DNA of 64,000 bases. Source: Streptomyces rugosispiralis (GTDB taxonomy: Bacteria > Actinomycetota > Actinomycetes > Streptomycetales > Streptomycetaceae). The translations under genes and the position numbers were made by a program. The notes below the pieces were generated by a model. That model had not been told where the DNA came from. It worked only from the letters and a program-made list of their open reading frames with translations, and searched no databases. The stretch is from the NCBI RefSeq assembly GCF_024505145.1, contig NZ_JANIAA010000016.1:62001-126000 (forward strand), given 5' to 3'. The first letter of the stretch is position 1, and every line of letters starts with the position of its first letter. Positions 1-9,915 of this stretch are shown here, in pieces.

Positions 1-3000
1 GGAACCAACGGCCAGGACTACTCCATGCTCATGCTCGGGGTGGACGAGACCGCGGAGGATGTGGAGGGCCACTCGGGCACCGGCAACGCGGCGAGCATCG
101 TCTCGGGCCGGATCTCCTACACCATGGGCCTCGAGGGCCCCGCGCTCTCCGTGGACACGGCGTGCTCGTCGTCCCTCGTGGCCCTGCACCTCGCCGTTCA
201 GGCGCTGCGCCAGCGCGAGTGCACGCTCGCGCTGGCCGGTGGTATCACCGTGATGTCCACCCCGACGGCGTTCGTCCAGTTCAGCAGGCAGCGCGGGCTG
301 GCGGCGGACGGCCGGTGCAAGCCGTTCGGCGCCGCGGCCGACGGCACCGGCTGGGGCGAGGGCGTCGGCATGCTGCTCGTGGAGCGGCTGTCCGACGCCC
401 AGCGCAACGGCCACCAGGTGCTGGCCATCGTCAAGGGTTCGGCGATCAACCAGGACGGCGCCTCCAACGGTCTGACGGCGCCCAACGGCATATCGCAGCA
501 GCGGGTCATCCGGCAGGCGCTGACCAGCGCCCGGCTCTCGGCCGCCGAGGTGGACGTGGTGGAGGCGCACGGTACGGGCACCACACTGGGTGACCCGATC
601 GAGGCGCAGGCGCTGATGGCGACGTACGGGCAGGACCGGCCCGCGGACCAGCCGCTGTGGCTGGGCGGCATCAAGTCGAACATCGGGCACACCCAGGCCG
701 CCGCCGGTGTCGCCGGGGTCATCAAGATGGTGATGGCCATGCGGGCGGGCGTGCTGCCGAAGACGCTCCACGCGGACGAGCCCTCGCCGCACATCGACTG
801 GACCGGCGGCGCCGTCTCCCTGCTGCACGACTCGGCCCCGTGGCCGGACCGGGACCACCCGCGGCGCGCCGCCGTGTCGTCGTTCGGTATGAGCGGCACC
901 AACGCGCACACCATCCTGGAGCAGGCTCCGGAGTCCGAGGAGCCCGAGGAGCGTGCGGAGGCCGGTGGCGGTGCGGCCGGTCCGGTGTCGTGGGTGGTGT
1001 CCGGCCGCAGCGCACGGGGGCTGCGGGCGCAGGCCGAGCGGCTGCGGGAGTTCGTCGCGGAGCGCCCGGAGTTGAGCGACGCGGACGTGGCGCTCTCGCT
1101 GGCGACGACCAGGTCCGCGTTCGAGCACCGGGCCGTGGTGACCGGCGCCGGCCGTGCGGAACTCCTCCAGCGCCTGGAGTCGGTCGCCGAGGACACCACC
1201 GGGGCGACCGGAGTGGTGCGGGGCCGGACGACCGACCCTGGCCGTTCGGTTTTCGTGTTCCCGGGGCAGGGGGCGCAGTGGGCGGGTATGGCGGTGGGGC
1301 TGTTGGAGTCCTCGCCGGTGTTCGCCGAGTCGGTGGCCGAGTGTGAGAAGGCTCTGTCGGCCCATGTGGACTGGTCGCTGACCGATGTGCTGCGCGGTGT
1401 CGAGGGCGCGCCCGGCTATGACCGGGTGGATGTGGTGCAGCCCGCGCTGTTCGCGGTGATGGTGTCGCTGGCGAAGCTGTGGCGTTCGGTGGGTGTCGAG
1501 CCGGGCGCGGTGATGGGCCACAGCCAGGGCGAGATCGCGGCCGCGTGTGTGGCGGGCGCGCTGTCGCTTGAGGACGCCGCGAAGGTGGTGGCCCTGCGGT
1601 CGCAGGCGATCGCGGCGGGTCTCGCCGGCCGTGGTGGCATGGTGTCGGTCGGGCTGCCGGTCGACCAGGTGCGGGAGCGCATCGCCCAGTGGGATGGCGC
1701 GATCTCGGTCGCCGCGGTCAACGGCCCGGGTTCCGTCGTGGTCTCCGGTGACCCGGGTGCGCTGGACGAGATGGTCGCCCAGCTGGAGGGCGAGGAGATC
1801 CGCGTTCGCCGGGTTCCGGTGGACTACGCCTCGCACTCCGCACACGTCGAGGAAATCCATCAGGAGCTGTTGCGGGTCCTGGCCGGCATCGAGCCGCGTT
1901 CGTCGCAGGTGCCGTTCTACTCCACGGTGTCCGGCGAACTGATCGACACGGCCGGTCTGGACGCCGAGTACTGGTACCGCAACCTGCGGCAGACCGTCGA
2001 GCTGGAGGCCACCACCCGCACCCTGCTCGCCGACGGGCACGGCGTGTTCATCGAGGCGAGCCCGCATCCCGTACTGGCACTTCCCGTTCAGCAGACGGTG
2101 GAGTCCACCGAGGCGCGGGCGGTGGTCGTCGGCACGCTGCGGCGTGACGAGGGCGGCCTGGAGCGCTTCCTGACCTCCGTCGCCGAGGTGTTCGTGCCCG
2201 GCGCCACGGTGGACTGGGCCGCCACGCTGGAGGGTCGTGGCGCCCGCCGCGTCGAGCTGCCGACCTACGCCTTCCAGCGCCGCCGCTACTGGCCCGACCT
2301 GACCGCCGTCCCGGAGGCGGGACCCGCGACGGGTGCCGCCGACGCCCCGTTCTGGCAGGCCGTCGAGAGCGGCGACGTCGACACGCTCACCTCCGCCCTG
2401 CACCTGGACGCCGACACCCTCGGCACACTGCTGCCCGCCCTGTCGGACTACCGCAGGCGCAACGTCGCCGGGGCCACCATCGACAACTGGCGCTACCGCG
2501 TCGTGTGGAAGCCGGTGACCGCCGGCACCACCGCGTCGCTCACCGGCACCTGGCCCATCCTCGTCGCCGAGGAGCACACCGGCAGCGAGCTGGTGACCGG
2601 GGTGCGCGACGCCCTCGCCCGCGCCGGGGCGCACACCGTGCTGGTGCCGGTCGACCCCGAAGCCGACCGCACTGTCTTCGCCGGGGCGATCGGCGACGCG
2701 CTCGCCGCCGCGGCCGAGGAGACCGGGCGCGAGGGTGCCCACCGGGTCTTGTCGCTGCTCGGTATCGATGAGGAGCCCCACTCCTCCCACCCGAGCCTGC
2801 CGCGCGGGTACGCGGGCACCATCACGCTCATCCAGGCCCTGGAGGATCTGGGCCTCACCATCCCGGTGTGGTTCGCCACCCGGGGCGCCGTATGGACCGA
2901 GCCCTCCCGCCGGACGCCGGTGGACGCGCCCAAGCAGTCCCTGGTGTGGGGCTTCGGACGTGTCGTGTCCGTGGAGCAGCCGGCGCGCTGGGGCGGCCTC

Positions 3001-6000
3001 GTCGACCTGCCGGGCGTGCTGGACACCGCCGCGGCCAGGCGGCTTGTCGCCGTGCTCGCCGGGATCGGCTACGAGGACCAGGTGGCGATCAGGCCGAACG
3101 GCATTGTCGGCCGCCGCTTCGTGCGCGCCGCCACCGGTGCCCTCGATCCCGGACGCCCCTGGAAGCCCTCGGGCACCGTCCTGGTCACCGGCGGAACGGG
3201 TGCCCTCGGCGGGCACGTCGGCCGCTGGCTCGCCAAGAGCGGCGCCGACCACCTGCTTCTCGTCAGCCGCAAGGGTAAGGACGCGTCCGGGGCGGCCGAG
3301 CTGGAGGCCGAACTGACCGGACTCGGCGCGCGGGTGGAGACCGCCGCCTGCGACATCGCCGACCGGGACGCGCTCGCCGCCCTCCTCGACTCCATCCCCG
3401 CGGAGCGCCCGCTCACCGCCGTCGTCCACACGGCGGCCGTCCTCGACGACGGCGTCATCACGTCGATGACCCCCGAACGCCTCGCCAGGGTGCTCGACGT
3501 CAAGGTGGAGGGCGCCCGCAACCTCGACGCGCTGACCGCCGGCCGCGACCTGTCCGCGTTCGTCCTCTTCTCCTCCACCTCCGGCACCCTCGGTGGCCCC
3601 GGCCACGCCAACTACGCCCCGGGCAACGCCTTCCTGGACGCCATCGCCCAGGACCGCAGGTCCCGCGGGCTGCCCGCCACCTCGGTCGCCTGGGGCGGCT
3701 GGGCCCACGGAGGCATGGCCGAGGGCACCGTGGGGGAGCGGCTGCACAGGCACGGTGTCCGCCTCATGGACCCCGAACTCGCCACCGCCGCCCTGCAGCA
3801 GGCGCTCGACCACGACGACGCCACCGTGGCCATCAGCGACATCGACTGGGAGGTGTTCGGCGCCGGTCTCGTCGCGGGACGCCCGCGCCCCGTCTTCGAC
3901 GACCTGGCCGATGTGCAGACCCTCCTCGCGCGGGCGCGTGCCACCACCGAGACCGGTACGACGGCCGACAGCGCCGAGGCCGGCATCGCCGAGCAGATCG
4001 CCGCCCTCCCCGCGGACGAGCGGAGCAAGGCGTGCCTCGAATTGGTGCGTGCGCACATCGCCCATGTGCTCAACCACCCGAGCCCGGACGACGTCGAGCC
4101 GGGACAGGCGTTCCGCGAGCTGGGCTTCGACTCGCTCACCGCCGTCGAGCTGCGCAACCAGCTCAGTGCCACCACCGGCAAGCGTCTCCCGGCCACCCTG
4201 GTCTTCGACTACCCCACGCCGGCCGCCCTCGCCGACTACCTCGACACCGAATTCGCCCCGCGCGACGGCACGGTCACGGCACCGGCCGCTCCCGCACCGG
4301 GGCCGGCCGGCGACGACGACCCGGTGGCCATCGTGGCGATGAGCTGCCGGTTCCCCGCGGGCGTCGACACGCCCGAGGCGTTCTGGAAGCTGCTCTCCGA
4401 GGGCCGCGACGCCATCGTCCCCTGGCCGACCGACCGCGGCTGGGACACCGACGGCCTCTACGACCCCGAGCCCGGACTGTCCGGCAAGAGCTACACCCGC
4501 CACGGTGGATTCGTGGACCGCCTCGCCGACTTCGACCCGGCGTTCTTCGGCATCTCGCCCCGCGAGGCCCTGGCCATGGACCCGCAGCAGCGGATGCTCC
4601 TGGAGACCTCGTGGGAGGCGTTCGAACGCGCCGGGATCGCCCCGGAGACGCTGCGCGGCAGCCGCACCGGCGTCTTCGCCGGCACCAACCAGCAGGACTA
4701 CGCCGGCCGCCCGCTCGCCGTCAGGGACGGTGCCGAGGCCCACCTCGGCACCGGCAACAACGCCAGCGTGATGTCCGGCCGTGTCTCGTACACCTTCGGA
4801 CTCGAAGGACCCGCGGTGACGGTCGACACCGCGTGCTCGTCATCGCTCGTCGCCCTGCACCTGGCCGCCCAGGCGCTGCGCGCGGGGGAGTGCGACCTGG
4901 CGCTGGCCGGCGGCGTCACCCTGATGTCGACGCCGGGGCTCTTCCTCGACTTCAGCCGCCAGCGCGGCCTCGCCCCGGACGGCAGGTGCAAGGCGTTCGC
5001 CGACGGCACCGACGGCACCGGATTCGGCGAGGGCGCGGGCATGCTCCTGGTGGAGCGGCTGTCCGACGCCCGGCGCAACGGGCACCCGGTCCTCGCGGTC
5101 CTGCGCGGCTCCGCGATCAACCAGGACGGCGCGTCCAACGGGCTCACCGCCCCCAACGGCCCCTCGCAGCAGCGGGTCATCCGGCAGGCGCTGGCCAGCG
5201 GCGGGCTCACAGCGGCCGAGGTCGACGCGGTCGAGGCGCACGGCACCGGCACCACCCTCGGTGACCCCATCGAGGCGCAGGCCCTGCTCGCCACCTACGG
5301 ACAGGACCGCCCGGAGGACCGGCCGCTGTGGCTGGGCGCCGTCAAGTCCAACATCGGGCACACCCAGGCCGCCGCCGGTGTCGCCGGGGTCATGAAGATG
5401 GTGCTCGCCCTTCAGCACGAGGCGCTGCCCAAGACGCTGCACGTCGACCAGCCCTCCACCCATGTGGACTGGACGGAGGGCAACGTCCGGCTGCTGACCG
5501 AGGCGCGCGAGTGGCCCGCCACCGGGAAGCGGGTCCGCCGCGCCGGTGTCTCCTCCTTCGGCATCAGCGGCACCAACGCGCACGCCATCCTCGAAGAGCC
5601 CCCGGCCGCCCCCGAGCAGGAGCGGCCCCGGGCGTCCGGGGAGATCCCGGTGGTGCCGTGGGTGCTCAGCGGCAAGACCGCCGACGCCGTACAGGGCCAG
5701 GCGCGGCGCCTGCTCGGCCACCTCGACGCCGGGACCGACCCCGACGTCCGCGATCTCGGCTACTCCCTCGCCACCACCCGGTCACTGTTCGAGCACCGCG
5801 CGGTCGTCCTCGGCGCGGACCTGGAGGAGCTGGCCGCCGGCCTCACCGCCGTCGCCGCGGGCGAGACCTCCCCGGCAGCCGTCACCGGCGCCACCCGCAG
5901 GGGAGGCGGGCTCGCCGCCCTGTTCACCGGGCAGGGCGCCCAGCGGCTCGGCATGGGGCGGGAGCTGTACGACGCGTTCGAGACGTACGCCGAGGCGTTC

Positions 6001-9000
6001 GACGAGGTGTGTGCGCACCTCGACCCGCTGCTGGAGCGTCCGCTGCGGGAGGTGGTGTTCGCGACGGAGGGGAGCGCGGACGCCGAGTTGCTGGATCAGA
6101 CTGCGTTCACCCAGCCCGCGCTGTTCGCGGTCGAGGTGGCGCTGTTCCGGTTGCTGGAGCACTGGGGTGTCACTCCGGATGTGCTGATCGGGCATTCGAT
6201 CGGTGAGGTCGCCGCCGCGCATGTGGCGGGGGTGTTCTCGCTGGAGGACGCGTGCTCGCTGGTGGCGGCCCGTGGCCGGCTGATGCAGGCGCTGCCCGAG
6301 GGCGGCGCCATGGTGGCCGTCCAGGCGACCGAGGAGGAGATCGCCACCTCACTCGCCGGGCGCGAGGCCGAGGTGAGCATCGCGGCGGTCAACGGCCCGG
6401 CCTCCGTGGTCATCGCCGGTGACGAGGGAGCGGCGCTGGAGATCGCCGCCCAGTGGGCGGAGCAGGGTCGTAAGACCCGTCGGCTGAAGGTCAGCCACGC
6501 GTTCCACTCGCCCCGCATGGACGCCATGCTGGACGACTTCCGCAAGGTCGTCGAAGGGGTGTCGTTCGCCCCGCCGGCCATCGCCCTGGTCTCCAACGTC
6601 ACGGGCGAGGCCACGGGCGCGGAGGAAGTGTGCTCGCCGGAGTACTGGGTGCGGCACGTGCGAGAGGCGGTCCGGTTCGCGGACGGCGTACGGACGCTCG
6701 AGGCGCGGGGCGTGACCAGGTTCCTCGAGGTCGGCCCCGACGGCGTGCTCACCGCGATGGCGCGGGACTGTGTGGAGGACCGCCCCGAAGGCACCGCCAC
6801 GCCGGTCATGGTGCCGGTGCTGCGCAAGGACCGCCCCGAGACGCGGACGCTGACGACGGCGCTGGCCGAACTCCACGTCAGCGGCGCGCGGGTGGACTGG
6901 GAGCGGGCCTTCGCCGGAGGCGGCGCCCGCAAGGTCGGACTGCCCACCTACGCCTTCCAGCGGGAGCGCTACTGGCTGGAGGCCCTCGCGTTCGCCAGCG
7001 ATGTCACCGCCGTGGGGCTCACCCCGCCGGTGCACCCGCTGCTGGGCGCCGCCGTCGAACTGCCCGACGCGGACGGCTTCCTGTTCACCGGCCGCCTTTC
7101 GCCGCAGACGCATCCGTGGCTCGTCGACCACGCGGTCCAGGACACCATCATCCTGCCCGGCACCGGCTTCCTCGAGCTGGCGTTGCACGCCGCCGACCAG
7201 GTGGGATGTGACCGGGTCGAGGAACTGACCCTCATGGCGCCCATGGTGCTGCCCGAACGGGGCGCGGTACACCTCCAGCTCGCGGTGGGCAGGCCGGACG
7301 AGAACGGTACGCGTTCGCTGAACGTGTACTCCCGGCCGGAGGACGAGACCCTGGAACAGCCGTGGACACAGCACGCCTCCGGTCTGCTGTCCCCGAGCGG
7401 CGCATGGGACGACTCCGGACCGGCCGACCTCACCGTATGGCCCCCGGAGGGCGCGGAGCCGATCGGCACCGAGGACGTCTACGACCGGATGGCCGCGGGC
7501 GGCGTCGTCCACGGCCCGGTCTTCCAGGGGCTGCGCTCGGTGTGGATCCGTGGTGACGAGGTCTTCGCCGAGGTGCGTCTGCCCGAGGAGAACGCCTCGG
7601 ACGCCGAGGAGTTCGGTCTGCACCCGGCCCTGCTGGACGCGGCGGTCCAGGCCGTCATGTTCGTGCCGCAGGAGGAGTCCGGTCTTGCCCGGCTTCCGTT
7701 CTCCTGGACCGGCGCCTCGCTGCGGGCCTCGGGCGCCTCGGAGCTGAGGGTGCGCCTCAGCTCGGTCGGGCCCGACTCCATCGGCCTGTGGATGGCCGAC
7801 GGAAGCGGCCGTCCGGTGGCTTCGATCGACTCCCTGATGATGCGGGCCGTCGCGGAGGGGCAGATCCAGTCGGCCGGTTCCCAAGCGGCCGGACACGACT
7901 CGCTCTTCCGGCTGGACTGGACCCCCGTTCTCCACGACACACCGCGGCCGGCCTCCGAGGGGACCTGGGCCGTACTGGGCACGGACGGCCTGGGGGTGCG
8001 CTCCGGTCTGGAGGCGGCGGGTGCCGACGTCGCGTCGTACGCGGATCTGGCCGCGCTGTACGAAGCGCTCGGTTCGGGCGCCACGCCACCGGACGTCGTC
8101 ATGGTGGCGGGCACCGCGGAGGCGGTCGGCCTCGACGACGGCGCGGACCTCGCCGGGCAGGTGCGCGGTGCCACCCACCGCGCACTGGACCTGGTGCGGT
8201 CCTGGGTCACCGACGAGCGGCTCGCCGACTCCTTCCTGGTGTTCGTGACGCGCGGCGCGATGGGTGCCCGGTCCTCCGACGAGGTGCGCACCCCGGCCGA
8301 AGCCGCCGTGTGGGGTCTGCTGCGCTCCGCGCAGTCCGAGCACCCCGGCAAGTTCCTCCTGGTGGACCTGGACCCGGGGCAGCACGGCGACACGGCCTCG
8401 GAACTCCGGGCGGCGCTGGCCGCCGAGGAGCCGCAGGTGGCCGTGCGGGACGGACAGGTGCTCGCGGCCCGGCTCGCCCGGGTGGCCCTGGTGGAGGACC
8501 GGCCCGAACCGGAGACCAAGCCGTTCGACGGCCGTGGCACGGTGCTGATCACGGGTGGTACGGGTGGTCTGGGCGCGTTGCTGGCCCGTCATCTGGTGGT
8601 GGAGCACAAGGTCGAGCGTCTGGTGCTGACGAGCCGTCGTGGCGTGGAGGCGCCGGGTGCGGCGGAGTTGGTGGCGGAGCTGGCCGGGCTGGGCGCCGAG
8701 GCGCGGGTGGCGGCGTGTGATGTCGCCGACCGGGCCGCGGTGGCGGAGCTGCTGGCGGGGATCGGGTCGGAGCATCCGCTGTCGGCCGTGGTGCATGCGG
8801 CGGGTGTGCTGGATGACGGTGTGGTGGAGTCGCTGACGCCGGAGCGGGTGGACAAGGTGCTGCGTCCGAAGGTGGACGCCGCGCTGCACCTGCACGAGCT
8901 GACCCGCGACCTCGACCTCTCCGCCTTCGTGGTGTTCTCCTCGGCCGCCGCGAACTTCGGTGGCGGCGGCCAGGCCAACTACGCGGCGGCCAATGCCTTC

Positions 9001-9864
9001 CTGGACGCCCTGGCCCACCAGCGCCGCGGGCTCGGCCTCCCCGCGGTCTCCCTGGCGTGGGGCATGTGGGAGCAGCGGAGCGCGATGACCGGGGATCTGG
9101 GCGAGGCCGATCTCCAGCGCATGGCACGGGCCGGGTTGACCGCGCTCAGCTCGGAGGAGGGCCTCGCGCTGTTCGACGAGGCGCTCGGCGCCGACCAGGC
9201 CGTGCTGGTGCCGACCCATCTGGACCTCGCCGCCCTGCGCGTCCAGGCCCGCACCGGCGAGGTGCCCGCTCTCCTGCGCGGCCTGGTGCGCGTCCCCCGG
9301 CGCCGGACCGTGGCGTCGGGCAGCGCGGGGTCGGGCGCCGGATCGCTGCGGGACCGCCTGGCCGGCCTCTCCGGGGCCGATCAGTACCGGGCCCTGCTGG
9401 ACCTGGTGCGGGTGCAGGTGGCGACGGTCCTCGGCCATGGTTCGCCGGATGCGGTGGATCCCGACATGGCCTTCAAGGACATGGGCTTCGACTCCCTGAC
9501 CACGGTGGAACTGCGGAACCGGCTCAACGCGGAGACCGGGCTGCGGCTGTCGGCCGTGCTGGTCTTCGACCACCCGACCCCCACGGCGCTGGTCGAGCAC
9601 CTGCGGGAGGGACTGCTGCCGGACGGCGGTGCGGGGGAGCCCGTGGTCTTCGCCGAGCTGGCCAAGCTGGAGCCGCTGCTCTCCCACGTGATGGACGACG
9701 GCGAGGCCCGCACGAAGGTGGCCGGGCGGCTGAAGGAGCTCCTGGAGAAGCTGGGCGAGGGTTCCGATGACGCCGACTCCACCGTCGAGGTGGCCGAACG
9801 GATCGGATCGTCCTCCAACGACGAGCTGTTCGACTTCATCGACAACGAGCTCGGACTGTCCTGA
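1..9864 (+). CDS. Type I modular polyketide synthase, two modules (5' truncated by window)
   Basis: The frame is open from base 1, so the N-terminus lies outside. The first module is KS (starts mid-domain, active Cys codon at 163, EAHGTGT and SNIGHT present), AT (GHSQG with Ser codon at 1522, YASHS: methylmalonyl type), a post-AT dimerisation-like helix, KR (about 3175-3700, intact GGTGALG, LDD motif: B-type) and ACP (GFDSL near 4130). The second module is KS (4318-5600), AT (GHSIG, HAFHS: malonyl type), DH (about 7035-7860), KR (about 8535-9090, LDD) and ACP (GFDSL near 9485). By family rules the first adds a methyl-branched beta-hydroxy unit and the second an alkene. The DH motif reads HAVQDTIILP, with Asp in place of the usual Gly, but the catalytic Asp (LLDAAVQ) is present. 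The C-terminus (DELFDFIDNELGLS) looks like a docking domain that would meet the coiled-coil N-terminus of the next PKS 51 bases downstream. Confidence 0.97.
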   Translation, partial: GTNGQDYSMLMLGVDETAEDVEGHSGTGNAASIVSGRISYTMGLEGPALSVDTACSSSLVALHLAVQALRQRECTLALAGGITVMSTPTAFVQFSRQRGLAADGRCKPFGAAADGTGWGEGVGMLLVERLSDAQRNGHQVLAIVKGSAINQDGASNGLTAPNGISQQRVIRQALTSARLSAAEVDVVEAHGTGTTLGDPIEAQALMATYGQDRPADQPLWLGGIKSNIGHTQAAAGVAGVIKMVMAMRAGVLPKTLHADEPSPHIDWTGGAVSLLHDSAPWPDRDHPRRAAVSSFGMSGTNAHTILEQAPESEEPEERAEAGGGAAGPVSWVVSGRSARGLRAQAERLREFVAERPELSDADVALSLATTRSAFEHRAVVTGAGRAELLQRLESVAEDTTGATGVVRGRTTDPGRSVFVFPGQGAQWAGMAVGLLESSPVFAESVAECEKALSAHVDWSLTDVLRGVEGAPGYDRVDVVQPALFAVMVSLAKLWRSVGVEPGAVMGHSQGEIAAACVAGALSLEDAAKVVALRSQAIAAGLAGRGGMVSVGLPVDQVRERIAQWDGAISVAAVNGPGSVVVSGDPGALDEMVAQLEGEEIRVRRVPVDYASHSAHVEEIHQELLRVLAGIEPRSSQVPFYSTVSGELIDTAGLDAEYWYRNLRQTVELEATTRTLLADGHGVFIEASPHPVLALPVQQTVESTEARAVVVGTLRRDEGGLERFLTSVAEVFVPGATVDWAATLEGRGARRVELPTYAFQRRRYWPDLTAVPEAGPATGAADAPFWQAVESGDVDTLTSALHLDADTLGTLLPALSDYRRRNVAGATIDNWRYRVVWKPVTAGTTASLTGTWPILVAEEHTGSELVTGVRDALARAGAHTVLVPVDPEADRTVFAGAIGDALAAAAEETGREGAHRVLSLLGIDEEPHSSHPSLPRGYAGTITLIQALEDLGLTIPVWFATRGAVWTEPSRRTPVDAPKQSLVWGFGRVVSVEQPARWGGLVDLPGVLDTAAARRLVAVLAGIGYEDQVAIRPNGIVGRRFVRAATGALDPGRPWKPSGTVLVTGGTGALGGHVGRWLAKSGADHLLLVSRKGKDASGAAELEAELTGLGARVETAACDIADRDALAALLDSIPAERPLTAVVHTAAVLDDGVITSMTPERLARVLDVKVEGARNLDALTAGRDLSAFVLFSSTSGTLGGPGHANYAPGNAFLDAIAQDRRSRGLPATSVAWGGWAHGGMAEGTVGERLHRHGVRLMDPELATAALQQALDHDDATVAISDIDWEVFGAGLVAGRPRPVFDDLADVQTLLARARATTETGTTADSAEAGIAEQIAALPADERSKACLELVRAHIAHVLNHPSPDDVEPGQAFRELGFDSLTAVELRNQLSATTGKRLPATLVFDYPTPAALADYLDTEFAPRDGTVTAPAAPAPGPAGDDDPVAIVAMSCRFPAGVDTPEAFWKLLSEGRDAIVPWPTDRGWDTDGLYDPEPGLSGKSYTRHGGFVDRLADFDPAFFGISPREALAMDPQQRMLLETSWEAFERAGIAPETLRGSRTGVFAGTNQQDYAGRPLAVRDGAEAHLGTGNNASVMSGRVSYTFGLEGPAVTVDTACSSSLVALHLAAQALRAGECDLALAGGVTLMSTPGLFLDFSRQRGLAPDGRCKAFADGTDGTGFGEGAGMLLVERLSDARRNGHPVLAVLRGSAINQDGASNGLTAPNGPSQQRVIRQALASGGLTAAEVDAVEAHGTGTTLGDPIEAQALLATYGQDRPEDRPLWLGAVKSNIGHTQAAAGVAGVMKMVLALQHEALPKTLHVDQPSTHVDWTEGNVRLLTEAREWPATGKRVRRAGVSSFGISGTNAHAILEEPPAAPEQERPRASGEIPVVPWVLSGKTADAVQGQARRLLGHLDAGTDPDVRDLGYSLATTRSLFEHRAVVLGADLEELAAGLTAVAAGETSPAAVTGATRRGGGLAALFTGQGAQRLGMGRELYDAFETYAEAFDEVCAHLDPLLERPLREVVFATEGSADAELLDQTAFTQPALFAVEVALFRLLEHWGVTPDVLIGHSIGEVAAAHVAGVFSLEDACSLVAARGRLMQALPEGGAMVAVQATEEEIATSLAGREAEVSIAAVNGPASVVIAGDEGAALEIAAQWAEQGRKTRRLKVSHAFHSPRMDAMLDDFRKVVEGVSFAPPAIALVSNVTGEATGAEEVCSPEYWVRHVREAVRFADGVRTLEARGVTRFLEVGPDGVLTAMARDCVEDRPEGTATPVMVPVLRKDRPETRTLTTALAELHVSGARVDWERAFAGGGARKVGLPTYAFQRERYWLEALAFASDVTAVGLTPPVHPLLGAAVELPDADGFLFTGRLSPQTHPWLVDHAVQDTIILPGTGFLELALHAADQVGCDRVEELTLMAPMVLPERGAVHLQLAVGRPDENGTRSLNVYSRPEDETLEQPWTQHASGLLSPSGAWDDSGPADLTVWPPEGAEPIGTEDVYDRMAAGGVVHGPVFQGLRSVWIRGDEVFAEVRLPEENASDAEEFGLHPALLDAAVQAVMFVPQEESGLARLPFSWTGASLRASGASELRVRLSSVGPDSIGLWMADGSGRPVASIDSLMMRAVAEGQIQSAGSQAAGHDSLFRLDWTPVLHDTPRPASEGTWAVLGTDGLGVRSGLEAAGADVASYADLAALYEALGSGATPPDVVMVAGTAEAVGLDDGADLAGQVRGATHRALDLVRSWVTDERLADSFLVFVTRGAMGARSSDEVRTPAEAAVWGLLRSAQSEHPGKFLLVDLDPGQHGDTASELRAALAAEEPQVAVRDGQVLAARLARVALVEDRPEPETKPFDGRGTVLITGGTGGLGALLARHLVVEHKVERLVLTSRRGVEAPGAAELVAELAGLGAEARVAACDVADRAAVAELLAGIGSEHPLSAVVHAAGVLDDGVVESLTPERVDKVLRPKVDAALHLHELTRDLDLSAFVVFSSAAANFGGGGQANYAAANAFLDALAHQRRGLGLPAVSLAWGMWEQRSAMTGDLGEADLQRMARAGLTALSSEEGLALFDEALGADQAVLVPTHLDLAALRVQARTGEVPALLRGLVRVPRRRTVASGSAGSGAGSLRDRLAGLSGADQYRALLDLVRVQVATVLGHGSPDAVDPDMAFKDMGFDSLTTVELRNRLNAETGLRLSAVLVFDHPTPTALVEHLREGLLPDGGAGEPVVFAELAKLEPLLSHVMDDGEARTKVAGRLKELLEKLGEGSDDADSTVEVAERIGSSSNDELFDFIDNELGLS

Positions 9865-9915
9865 ACCGTCGATCGGCGCCCTCCGACCCTGACTGTAAAG
9901 AAAGAGACGACAACC

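Noticed and set aside
9865..9915. Terminator between the first two PKS genes
   Set aside because: No hairpin found in the 51-base gap; the genes are probably co-transcribed.
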